Origin: Fasciolopsis buskii
Lineage: Eukaryota; Platyhelminthes; Trematoda; Plagiorchiida; Fasciolidae
Assembly (NCBI GenBank): GCA_008360955.1
Contig: LUCM01008707.1
Span: 179,202-243,201, forward strand
Length of the DNA: 64,000 nt
Direction of reading: 5' to 3'
Position numbers and translations under genes: made by a program. A model generated the notes under the pieces. The model did not search any database, was not told the DNA's origin, and worked only from the letters and a program-made list of their open reading frames with translations. Shown here in pieces: positions 46,600 through 56,807 of this stretch (position 1 is its first letter; every line of letters begins with the position of its first letter).

Positions 46600-47740
46600 G
46601 TAGGTGCACTAGTCTCACACTGGAATTTTGTTCCCAGAAGTCTAAACAGCTCTCGTGAAATCATTCCGCTGTGTTCTATTAGATTATTTCTCTGTCTATG
46701 ACTCGGCTCTCGTTAGCCCCTTCTCCATCAGTCTGAGTTTTTGGATGTCTTGTTTCCATACTGTTGTGGACGAAAGAACATTTTTCCAAGAAAACTCAGC
46801 GAAATAAACTTGGTTTTTACTTATCCAATTCTTTACCTAACAATTGCGGTGTTCACCATGAAATTTCTTCCGCTTTATCTTTTCACTAATTACCTCAGTG
46901 ATTTGCCTACTGATCAACCTACTCAACTACTCAACTATGGGGATGACATCGTATCATGTCAGCCAATTTTCAACCGGTCAGACTTTGAAAGCTTCTCAGG
47001 AAATTTGCGTAATATTTAGAACATTTAAGTTTTGTTTTCACCTTAGCACACTTAAATGCTTCAACTGTACATTTACCCTTTCTCGTTTGTCTTTCCGCAG
47101 CGAACATTCGGTAACTGACGCCGTTTCCGTCCCCAAGGCCGGATCCGCAAAACATTTAGTTGATTTGCACTAATTTATCTCGATCAGCAGGTATCTTTGA
47201 CTGTGTTAGGCGTATGCACAGCCAGCTTTTTCAACTCCATGGACTGGGACAGTCTTACGCAAAGCAAACTGTCCAACAATGTGTTCTCTCTATCTCGCTC
47301 TCTTGCTCTCCAGTTATTTTCCCGGGTTTACTTAAGGAAGATTTTCACTCGCTTTACGGAGGTATGTCTGTTATTGATAGTATTCCTCCTATTCCTATTG
47401 ACCCTTATATATATATATATATATTTACGGATTCCACATCAAGGTCTGCGAAAACATTTCCACGAAAACTCTTGCAGGTCCCACTCATTCCTTGCATTAA
47501 GATCTGCGTTCCTGCCATTGGCAAATATCCACTCGTTAACAGTACTAAGGTATATTCCAGTTCCACTGTCCCGTATTCAGTGAGCACTCTAGTGAGGAAG
47601 GAAGAAATTACTAGTGGCGCATTCAAACTCACACAACTGAAATATTTCACCTTATGTTCACGGTTTATCTATAGTTCTACTCTTTTAATCTTGTGCAATA
47701 AACTATTTTTTGTTCTTTTGCTGCAAACTAAAATTTAAGT
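46600..47740 (+). mobile_element. CR1-like element, second copy, with TA microsatellite in the coding part
   Basis: The frame 46741-47019 gives LYLFTNYLSDLPTDQPTQ and the catalytic box Tyr-Gly-Asp-Asp at 46936-46947 (NYGDDIVSCQPIF). Other frames give SKAGSAKHL-type sequence near 47140, then SAGIFDCVRRMHSQLF, SCSPVIFPGLLKEDFHSLYGG and MSVIDSIPPIPID. A short TA run (47406-47424) follows, then STSRSAKTFPRKLLQVPLIP, which aligns with SSACEKFSRRIRSGPTYPL of the 42.4-kb copy. The family and orientation are therefore the same. It is inactive. Confidence 0.65.
47406..47424. repeat. (TA)n microsatellite inside a CR1-like coding region
   Basis: About nine TA units interrupt the region between the IPPIPID and STSRSAK segments. 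The run is absent at the corresponding place of the 41.4-kb copy. Confidence 0.9.
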
Positions 47741-48750
47741 TTTTTGACGTGCAGAACTAACAAAGCTCAATGCAATACCAGTGGGGATGAGCTGTAAGAC
47801 TACACACCATCAGTTTGCGATTTACACGTGGACGAACAAGATAGGCAATATAGAGCTATTCCTGTACGGGAAGATTCGAGATGAGATGTGCCTAAAAACA
47901 AGGAACGAGTTGACAAATGCGGAATTTTAGAAACTGCTTTGTCGTGACTCTGGACATTATTGGATATCAGACTATTTCAAAATCTATCACATGGCCCAAA
48001 GTCTTTGAACGATTTCTGAGAGAATATTTCCGTGCTGTTTTCCTCTTTGTGTCGCCAAAGCTGCAGCGATAACGACCTCCCCGACCCAGTTGACTGACTT
48101 ACGTTCATCTCCATTTACGTCCGATGGACAACGCACGCACACGTACACACACACACACACACTTATGCACACACCCACTCTCTGTATTACGGAAGCTGAC
48201 TCCTTCGGTAAACTGTTATCCACTGAATGAAACTAACGCTCACATTTTTCTCACAACTTATCCCAATCATTAAGTGAATTCCCACAACTTGACTGATTCA
48301 TGCCATTGACGGATTCGATCTCGGTCGACATCCATAAGCATTCACGCACACACCAGTGCCCGAAATGCTGTTCTATTAGGTTGCGGTAAAATACATGCGC
48401 ACACACGCACCTACTTGCCATGCGCATATAGAGCAAGTATACTGATGCGCGGATCTATAAGCATTTTGTCATGACTAACTCCGCCAATCATCCCTCTATG
48501 CACCCATCCGCTAGTCAGACTCACAATCACAACGGTCTGTCCGTTAGAGGCGCAAGATCTGAGAGTATCTCCGAGAATTGGCGACATTTAGTTGTACATT
48601 CTTTTTGTTCACTTTACTTGCGCTTATTAATTATGACAGTTTTCCGATTAACGAAGCCTATTGACCATGCTTCTACTGGTGTCCGGGAATGAAAATCAAC
48701 CACTCTACTCCAAGCACCTACAAAGGTTTAAACGCTGTTTAGTGAAAAGT
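47741..48750. other. Intergenic sequence with AC-rich tract
   Basis: Contains the (AC)n tract at 48131-48162. Otherwise I see nothing. Confidence 0.4.
48131..48162. repeat. (AC)n microsatellite
   Basis: AC dinucleotide run with a few imperfect units at its left side. A shorter AC run is at 58888-58903. Confidence 0.9.
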
Positions 48751-48759
48751 CATCCACAG

Positions 48760-49410
48760 AGGATTAACGAAAGGGAGCTCGACCGCGGGCGTTCCCCTCT
48801 ACGCTCTGGGTAGTTCGAATATTACGCGGAAGTATCTAGAGAAATGTAAGGATCAGACCGGAATCCATCAATTTCAAACAAGGGAAGAGTGCCGGAGTCT
48901 AGTGAAGTTGGAGAATAAGAATGCACGGAGTAACAAATTTGGGAACAGTTTCTCTGTTACATACAAAAGAAAAAAATGCGTCCGCATACCTCGCAGAGCA
49001 AGAATTCAACATTTTTGGTCGAAGAATGAGTGGATGAAAATTATCCCATGAGAAAGGATAAAGCAGTCTTTCTGATAGCGTTCGCTTTTAATCAATAACG
49101 ATGGAGTTTCATTGAATAGAACTGAGTACCGGGAAACAAGTCGATGATTAAGAGGCAGAGCAACACATTTAAGGACATACAGTGATGAAGAGTGAAAAGA
49201 CCAGCTACTAAGTTCGTCTAGACTACCTTACAGATGACTAAAGCTTCCATCGGCATTGCAAAGATAGTCAATAATAGCATCACCAGGATACTTAAAACCA
49301 ATTAAATTCCGGAAAAATAGAGATTTTTGGGGTACACGGAAAAACTCAGTAGTTAAAGAACGGACCCTTAGAAAACTCCAGATGTTACTGGGAGGACTGA
49401 GGATCTACTT
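48760..49410 (-). mobile_element. Probable CR1-like reverse transcriptase remnant, minus strand
   Basis: Minus-strand translation of about 49330-49090 gives GFKYPGDAIIDYL, NADGSFSHL, GSLDELSSWS and LKCVALPLN. This resembles the segment after the catalytic box in CR1/Jockey elements (L-x-x-L-D-x-L-x-x-W, then the L-N-x-x-K-C position). Frames are heavily broken and the catalytic box itself is not identifiable. Weak call. Confidence 0.3.
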
Positions 49411-50225
49411 TTGTCAAAGAAAGTCAGAGTATTACAATTGTGAAAACCTCCTCGTAAGACATTTAAAACAGCAGAGTCAGTGGCTTTTTCATATAGGTTC
49501 TAGAGTAAGATTCGGCGGTTGAGATTAAACACTGGTGTTCAAAGTTAAATGGATTCGGGAGAACACTGATGATTGTTATCGTTCGGCTATCCCACATCAA
49601 ATTACGTCCTGGAGTGGATTCCGGTCCACCTAAATCTGGATCCCATTGAAGAATTTGGTTCCAGAGTTTCGAGTTCGCTCTTCAAGTTCTTACCGTTACT
49701 GAGATATTACGTGATCCTACACAACTCACAATTTCACCTACAAAGTTATCAAATCTTTCCTAGTAAATCTAGTTTAACCCAGAATTTATGGGATATGTCT
49801 TTTCCACTCAACCCATTCTCTGAGCTTCTGATGAAACCAGTGATAGTCGTGATCATATAGCATATGTATGATGGGAACAGAAGTAGTAGATAATGTCAAT
49901 GGCCGTTCATTTTACTGAATTAACACAAAAAATGCAAACTTTTCCGGAAAGGAGGCCGAAACCTGTCGAAGTGCATCAATAAGTGGCTGTGGGAGGACTA
50001 TGATAGACGGCGGCTAGGTTCAAGCACGACAACATGTACGGCCTAACTATCATCAGTCGATATGATGCAATTAATTTACTCTGTTAGAATCGATCAAGAA
50101 CATCAGGTAAAAGCCTAACACAACATGACATGGTAAAATAAAATACGGCGAACGACCTCATGTAAACTATCAGATTGAAGCATATGGATTTCGAATGGAG
50201 ATAACTTACTTGTAAATATATGTTC
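49411..50225. other. Intergenic sequence, unassigned
   Basis: One 95-codon plus-strand ORF (49573-49860) has no recognisable motif. Confidence 0.35.
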
Positions 50226-50318
50226 CATCTTTGAGAGGTTGAGTGGATTCGAACCCATCTAGCTTGGCCGTACCTGGACTTGCTCAGTCAGATATCCGCT
50301 CCAGTTGTGCAGCACTAC
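50226..50318 (-). repeat. tRNA-derived SINE-like sequence
   Basis: On the minus strand a box-A-like segment (GCACAACTGGAGCGGATATC) is followed about 45 bp later by a near-perfect box B, GGGTTCGAATCCAC, at 50246-50259. This is the order and spacing of an internal pol III promoter. The acceptor-stem pairing does not look like a functional tRNA, so a tRNA-derived SINE head or tRNA pseudogene is preferred. Confidence 0.45.
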
Positions 50319-50995
50319 CGAAGTTGACAGTTTATAAGTCAACATCCAAGCGTTAAAAAATCTACTAATTTTTGCATGCTGACGATAACCGCCCTGTCAC
50401 CAAACAAGTAAAATTCATTGACTTAGTAATCACATAGTCAGGGTGTTAATGAGACGAGCGACCAACATTAAACCCACTAGTCCCAAGCAGAGCCGCTCTG
50501 CTCATTTTTGTATCCAATCTTCAACTTCTTGTCAGCAACGGTAGGAGGAAGTTTAATTGTGAATTTATACCACTCAACACCAAGTTGCTTTCTATATCAC
50601 GATGAATGTTTTGTGACAGATCGGCCAGCTCATGCTTTCCCATAATTGCGAAAGGTGGCTTAGACATAATGAGTCTTAGAATCAAGGGCAACATTACTAT
50701 CGACCGAGGGAATAAAAACGAATCTAGTACCTGTGACAGTTTGATCCACCTCAGTTCTTCTACAGATGCTGTTTTTACTGTTATAGCGGATCTCTACTTT
50801 ATGAGTTCCACCTAAACCTTATATCCATTTCACAGAGAGCCAAGTTAGGTGCAATCACCTAACTCAACCTTCCTGGTTTTGCTTGAATTTAAGCTCGTGG
50901 GTTCAATTAAGTTTTCATACCCAGTCTTACCCTACACATTCACACATACACATCATTAAAAATCATATTTCTAAGCAACTACTCGACTGTCATTC

Positions 50996-51304
50996 GTGTT
51001 TGCAAACCTCTATCGCAAAGGTAGCTTCATTAGCAGTACTCCGTCGTTGAATTCCTTCAATTTGTATAAGTTGTGCTTGATATTCCGTTTTGTTTTGATG
51101 TCCTGCACAATTAGTATCACCCAGGCTAGCCCCGAGAGTTGGCAACTGGTTGTGACCAAAATTTCACACAAATACAAATCGGTGCACACAATCAGTCTGA
51201 AGCCAAACGGCTGTCAATCAAATATGACTATTCACAATCCCATGACCATGTTCTGTGTTCCATCTGGACGTGCAGACACATTACTTGAATTAACTATTTG
51301 TTAA
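50996..51304 (+). CDS. Candidate exon, CUB-like fragment with glycosylation sites
   Basis: A 102-codon open frame reads RFVLMSCTISITQASPESW, then SLKPNGCQSNMTIHNPM and FCVPSGRADTLLELTI, with a GTTAAGT donor-like site at its end near 51299. The order (Cys, alternating hydrophobic strand, Cys, then L-x-L-x-I) resembles parts of a CUB domain. N-M-T is a potential N-glycosylation site. Alone it would be weak; it is listed because five more such pieces follow on the same strand. It could also be chance. Confidence 0.3.
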   Translation: MFANLYRKGSFISSTPSLNSFNLYKLCLIFRFVLMSCTISITQASPESWQLVVTKISHKYKSVHTISLKPNGCQSNMTIHNPMTMFCVPSGRADTLLELTIC

Positions 51305-51823
51305 GTATCTACTTTATTTCGATTTTCACCTTTTCCGAAGTGATTTCAAGTAAACCTATTCTATGCTAATACACTCACTAGGCCCATTTTATTCATCCAT
51401 TTACAAAAATTTCGTAGTAACAAATTAGTAACTCTTTTGCGTGCATGACGTAAGATATGAACCCGTAAGTCGGGGTCCGTATTTGATATAACAAACAATT
51501 CTGGTCATTTTATCTTGTCATTTGAAGTAATTTTTACCAATATTTTGTATGCCGTTTTCCCATATACACGCATAAACCCTGAAATGCAACTATACGGTCT
51601 AGCTTTCTTGAATCCAGTTAGATCACACCTCGTCCACGATGTCACGCCGGAATATTTTCGTCTCAATTATGCTATTGGGCCCCCAACTCTAGTCCCGTTT
51701 AACAAAAGCACAAAAAACCACGTATAAAATGGGCGCAACTTTGTTTATGCTTGCAGTGTGACTAGATATATTACATTCTACACGATTTTCTTGACTGCTA
51801 GTGATTAACCAGTACTTTCACAG

Positions 51824-51979
51824 AGATCTGGCCAACGATTTTGACGTTCTGCTTACAGATCCCTCAGCATCAACCGAGGCGAAATCGTTCGTGCATGGGG
51901 AGAACCAGTGTAATCCACTAACCGAATATCTGATAATCTTTTACTCAAAGTCAAATTTTATCGATTCTTTAGCTTCAGG
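51824..51979 (+). CDS. Candidate exon, C-terminal half of a CUB-like domain
   Basis: Bounded by CTTTCACAG (ending 51823) and a good donor GTGAGG (51980), 156 nt, phase 2 on exit. It reads DLANDFDVLLTDPS, then ENQCNPLTEYLIIFYSKSNF. CUB domains end with a Cys, an exposed loop, a strand of the form L-x-I-x-F-x-S-D and a Gly-Phe; here the order is Cys, YLIIFYSKSNF, and Gly at the splice site. The match is to the general CUB pattern only. Confidence 0.4.
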
Positions 51980-52685
51980 GTGAGGAGGGGTCCATACATA
52001 CTTGTGGATTCCGTCACCATGACTGACTTTCACTTTTGAACCAGACAAAGCAACTAAATACGCAGTATTTATTTTTCGCTTATCCGACGTGCTATCAGTT
52101 ACCTGTGTTGTCTATAATTCTTTTTATTGAACTGACATCATGATCATCGACTACTTAGTTGATTTTTCCTGGACAATTTAGAGCTGCAAAGTAGCTTACG
52201 GGAATCAGTAGATCAGAACGTCACAAACGATATCGGCTGCCAGATTTTCGATCAAGTTGGCTTTCCACTTTTAAACTCGTCGAACTGTGTCAAGCGACGA
52301 AGCACGATGGCACCTAAAAAGATCAATCGCTCACATACTTGAGCCCTTAAGTGAAATAATGGATTGGGTTTTTCCGAACGTTAATTACGCACACCCATAA
52401 TTAACATGTTGCCGGTACAAGGGGACAAAGTGCATCTGGACACTTGATTCCTTCAAGGTTCCAGGACGAATGCGGCCATTCCCAGAGTCCCAATCATGAG
52501 TTTATTAGTGTCTCTAAATCGGTATGCTTATTATATAGTTATATCTTAGTTTACTTCCATTTGATATTATTTAGTTTGGAGGCAGCAAACTCGTTTACTC
52601 CTTCATTTATGGTCAGACTTCTGTTTTGATCACCCCTTTGTTACCTTGGTCATCTGCTACGGAGCTAACTAAAACCTCTTGTTAG

Positions 52686-53057
52686 ATGTCTACCGTGACA
52701 CTCAAGAATGTTTGCTCCTACTGGCTTTGTCAACCACAAGGGTCAGGTGTAAAAATATTGTTCTACTCAACGTTTGGCGACCCAGCCGAATTTACCAGAC
52801 AGTGTTGCATACCTGTCGAAAAATGCCACCTAATATTTGGCTTTGGATTGTTACGCGAAAGATTGAGATTAGAGTACGTTGAATATACTTGTTTTTACAA
52901 TTGTTGGGGCTGCAAACTGCAAATCGCCAAACGAACAAGTGTTTTGGCGCTAAGCTACCCAACTAACTATTGCAATGTCATATGTTTCACTCCCCGAATT
53001 ATTTGGAGAAAAATTGAACTGCGCTTCCTTAATATGGAACAATATGATCCCTCCCCG
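52686..53057 (+). CDS. Candidate exon, Cys-rich with CUB-like strand pattern
   Basis: The acceptor TCTTGTTAG ends at 52685, and the exon is 124 codons up to a donor at 53058. It carries nine or more cysteines (CSYWLCQ, QCCIPVEKC, CFYNCWGCKL) and the segment VLALSYPTNYCNVICF followed by IIWRKIELRFLNME. This resembles the CUB start (S-x-x-Y-P-x-x-Y, C, then I-x-L-x-F-x-x-F/M-x-x-E). An ATG stands exactly at the exon start, so it could also be a translation start. It joins in frame to 53094-53372 after removal of a 36-nt intron. Confidence 0.45.
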
Positions 53058-53093
53058 GTAAACACAATATTGTTTGGTCCCCTTAAAATCTAG
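53058..53093 (+). other. 36-nt mini-intron (candidate)
   Basis: GTAAACACAA at the start and AAAATCTAG at the end, 36 nt, phase 0. The only stop separating the two open frames (TAG at 53091-53093) is part of the proposed intron, so splicing joins 124 and 92 codons into one frame. Same length as the intron at 282-317. Confidence 0.45.
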
Positions 53094-53372
53094 TTCGCTG
53101 CTTGCATTAGCAGTCCAAAGATTGTGAACCCGCTCAAGTACACCCCTGCTATAGGCATCCGGTTATTTGCCGCTGTAGGTGAAAACACTACGGTGGTCAA
53201 ATGCGCAAGTACACTACCACCACAAGTTTTAATTCGTTCGCCTGGACTTGCAACACTAACCGTCGAGACAGTAACTTTTGAGCATTCACTGGTCTCAAAA
53301 TTCTTGGGAATTTTGATCCAACTCGCTTGCATCGATATGATTAGGTTTTGCGCTAAGAGCAAAGGACTGTAG
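53094..53372 (+). CDS. Candidate exon, second half of a CUB-like domain
   Basis: In the same frame as the previous exon it reads ISSPKIVNPLKYTPAIGIR, then AAVGENTTVVKCASTLPPQ and LATLTVETVTFEHS to a stop at 53370-53372. V-V-K-C-A followed by a proline, an exposed segment and L-x-T-L-T-V resembles the second half of CUB domains. N-T-T is a potential N-glycosylation site. The related string VRKCAPLTEIFYLHSGALC occurs at 56604-56807. Confidence 0.4.
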   Translation, partial: FAACISSPKIVNPLKYTPAIGIRLFAAVGENTTVVKCASTLPPQVLIRSPGLATLTVETVTFEHSLVSKFLGILIQLACIDMIRFCAKSKGL

Positions 53373-53792
53373 CCGCGATTAAATGATTACGGATTTCGCC
53401 TAGAATTTCATAAAAAACTATTGAAAGTACCGTGGTGGCACATTTACCATTGACTCGAATAAGTGCAAATGTACCCCACAAAGAATGTTCCCAGGTTTGC
53501 ACCTAGCCACTCAAATACTCATAAACAGTCTTATTTGGGCAAACCAAAATGGTTCACACTTTCTGTCAGCTTATATGGGAAACAGCTGAGGCCCTAGGCT
53601 GTCACATGTGAAGGCTCGCATTCCGAAGTATGTTTCTGGTACATATGGACATGACAGTCACCGATTATTGCTTATTTTTTATCTTCCGATAAAAATTAGT
53701 CAGGTAAACGTCATTTACTTTAAAAACGGTTCTAACAGGACCTACATGCCTCAGACCTACGTACACACTTGTAAAAATAAAGCATAAGTTTG

Positions 53793-53794
<2 letters not shown>

Positions 53795-53832
<38 letters not shown>
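53795..53832. repeat. (TA)n microsatellite
   Basis: About 19 TA units. Confidence 0.95.
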
Positions 53833-53836
<4 letters not shown>

Positions 53837-55543
53837 TGATCAACCATTTCATTCTGCCTAACAGCATCAACTTTGGGGTCATTCTTCTCTAAATAAACAA
53901 AACCCCAAAATCTTTATTTTTTGCAGTGTAGCTATTTGGAATAGTGATACGACTGACAGCACTGAATTACGGATAGGAACAGCAAGTACCTAGTGGGATG
54001 GCTTCAACAGAAACATCCCGAATATAACGGGACGACCACAGCAACTGGAAATCACGTTAGAGTGTATTGACAAACCGTTCATTCATAAGCAGATTACGCA
54101 GAGTCCTGACCGATGGAATGGCCCCTGGGATATGTTTACGCTTCTTGCTCGTGTGTTGGCACGCCTCTGACTGTCTGGTTGTGTACGCAGGCTAAAGCGA
54201 TTTGCTGAACTCACCACATTTTCCAAGAGCCTCTGTGTTTGAATTCCATATTTTACTTCCCATCCAAATATCACTGTACGGTGAGCAAAACGGGTTGAAT
54301 CGCAGGCACTTACTCAAATACCACACATTATAATTCATATTAAATGTGTAAATGAACAAGTAAGCGGGTATACAAGAAAAGAATGAACTCGTTAAGTTTC
54401 GTCATAATTTTTAAAGCATCAAAATGCACTGTCTCATCGACTTAATCAGTTATATTTGCTAGTTTTATTTACAGTAATTTCGAATTCACTGCTCCTATGC
54501 TTGCTACACGTGTTCATTTTCATATGGTTTAATAATTTTTTTGTTAATCTGATTGCGATAGAACATGAAGAACCTTGTTATCTGTCATATCGCTCTCAGG
54601 CGAAATAATAGAATAATTGATCTTGGCGCACTTCAAACTGAGTTGCGGAAATTACATCTGACATGGGTGGGTTTACACTTTAAGACGGATTGTCGTGATC
54701 ACCGTTTCTAAGTTTCAGATTAGTCAGGTGTAGTAACCTCGTCGATTCACCCATGTTCTCTCCCTGGTTGGTGTCTATCATCGCTAGGATGAACTCGTGC
54801 TTTTTGTTTTGAGTGAATTCCAAGTTTCCTTCGACTTACCAAATCCCAGAACGCAATGTTAAACAGCAAGCCCCTGGGTGTCACTCTGCTTCTCAAGTTC
54901 CAGGCCAAAACTGCACCACAGTCTGGTTCTATTAAACGCAGTTGATGGGACATCTTGGCTCGATTATCCATAGTGGGCTCAACTGTGATGCTGTGGAATG
55001 AACAGAAAAGACAAGTCCGATTTGTATACTGCATACAAATCAACTCAGATGCGTCTTCGAAGAACCTATTTAGCAGCTACAGCTGGTGTTTAAATAATCA
55101 GAAAAAGACAATTCGTGACACTTATTCCTCAGTCACTTGAGTGGCTCCCAGAACTAAATTGGATCCAGTCAAATTCAGGGGCGTATATGGAAAAAAGTGC
55201 GGTGCTACTGTTATCGACGTGAATACGACAACTTCGCTATGCATTTCTTAACTGTGGTGAAACTAGTGGTCAAACAACGGGAACATGTTAAACGCCGGGC
55301 TAATATTCTATTTCGGTGAACGGCACAAGATGATGACGAGAAAAACGGGTCTGACAAAATCAATTTATTGCGATAAAGTAAACAGAATTGTGAAAGGGAA
55401 ACCGGTATGTTGATATGGGGGATGTAGCAAACGCGAAATGAGTGCATGAACGGGATGCCAGAAGTAATATGGTCTTGGGTTTTCCCCATTTACACCAAAA
55501 TGGTCAGTGCGTGTTCTTTCAAGGGAGTCGTACTAACGGAGGA

Positions 55544-55566
55544 GTGTAATGTAATGTAATGTAATA
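55544..55566. repeat. Short (TGTAA)n repeat
   Basis: About four TGTAA-type units, ending in AATAATAAA. Confidence 0.8.
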
Positions 55567-55774
55567 ATAAAAAAATTGGTGGAGTAGCCAGTTATCACTG
55601 AGACGCAGCTAAGCTGACAGTCAGTTTTATGATAGATAACGGTCAATCCTTTAATGTTTTTATTTCGCACTGAACCTGCTAACGGAGAAACCGCCGTTAG
55701 ATTTGATACATTCTCTGTCCCAAAAGCAAATAATCACTAAGAAATTGAGATCTGACCTTGAAACTGGCACGTAT

Positions 55775-55778
<4 letters not shown>

Positions 55779-55812
<34 letters not shown>
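55779..55812. repeat. (TA)n microsatellite
   Basis: About 17 TA units. Confidence 0.95.
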
Positions 55813-55817
<5 letters not shown>

Positions 55818-56109
55818 TTGCTTATTCGGAACCCATTCGATTTCTGTACGTAAAATTTTACTGGAAAGGTGCAGTGAATATGTAGTTCAACATCAATTTA
55901 TCTATACTATAACCCATTTTTACTAAACACTTAGTTGTGATGCGACAACTTGCATTCTGGGATCCCTCTATTCGAAAAGTTTTCCTTTAGGAATTGGTCA
56001 TCTGGAACAGGAAGCTCACTAAACCGTACACTGCAAGTTAAATCCCAAAGGCCAACTTCCCGTCACTTTGAATACGGTCACGTGCACTCGAGAGAAATCA
56101 GTGAATGGA

Positions 56110-56182
56110 ATTAATCGGCCATGACCAAGCGGTTAGCCTCGTGACATCTGGACATGAAACGCCAGGCACTGAATCCTCTCAG
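56110..56182 (+). repeat. tRNA-like / SINE-like segment
   Basis: GGCCATGACCAAGCGGTTAG resembles box A of Leu/Ser-type tRNAs, and CACTGAATCCTC about 40 bp further on is a degraded box B. Probably a tRNA-derived repeat or pseudogene; weaker than the one at 50226-50318. Confidence 0.3.
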
Positions 56183-56603
56183 CACCGGTCATTTCCCCAA
56201 TTGTGATGGTATTCACTTTTCCTACTAACCCTTTTGTGAAGGCAATCTACCTCGTGGCACCAAACAGAAAATAGTAAGCAGTTACTGTCACTTATTCATT
56301 TGCTAACCTATAACTTGCTCGCTTGAGATGCTCAATTGCATACTAACTACTTGCCTGCATGCGTTCGATTCTGCACCATCCTGCTAGAACCGGCCACTAT
56401 TATAATTGACAAAACTTTCTTCACCAGTTCAGCTCTCACTAAGATTGGAATGCTTCTCCTCAAACTTTTCTTCAGTAATGTATACCTTTTTAATGGTCTA
56501 ACACCACTCCCTAGTCGATTAATATTCTCTGTTAGTTGGCTGATACCAAACTGCAGCACACGACACCAATAATCGTTCGAATTAGTCTTTTGCTCCCCTG
56601 CAG

Positions 56604-56807
56604 GGTGGTGTTGACATCTTGATCCAGTTTATTGCTTATGTGGCAGAAATACGGATCCAAATGACCGATAGTCACCCTTCGATCCTTCGAATACACCCTC
56701 TCTCTCGGAAGCAATTTCGGCTGGGAGGAGATCAGTCAGAAAACGTTCGAAAATGTGCTCCGTTGACTGAAATCTTTTATTTGCATTCTGGAGCACTATG
56801 CGAATAA
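56604..56807 (+). CDS. Candidate exon, CUB-like fragment
   Basis: Directly after a strong acceptor, TTTTGCTCCCCTGCAG ending at 56603, the frame GGVDILIQFIAYVAEIRIQM is open to TAA at 56805-56807. It contains the strand ILIQF and, near the end, ENVRKCAPLTEIFYLHSGAL, similar to ENTTVVKCASTLPPQ at 53170-53220. No donor is obvious, so the 3' limit may be a stop or a missed splice site. Confidence 0.35.
   Translation, partial: GGVDILIQFIAYVAEIRIQMTDSHPSILRIHPLSRKQFRLGGDQSENVRKCAPLTEIFYLHSGALCE

Larger units (their letters stand above)
53373..56603. other. Intronic or intergenic sequence with TA microsatellites
   Basis: Contains TA runs at 53795-53832 and 55779-55812, a short TGTAA repeat at 55544-55566 and a tRNA-like segment at 56110-56182. 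I see no convincing exon. Confidence 0.4.
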
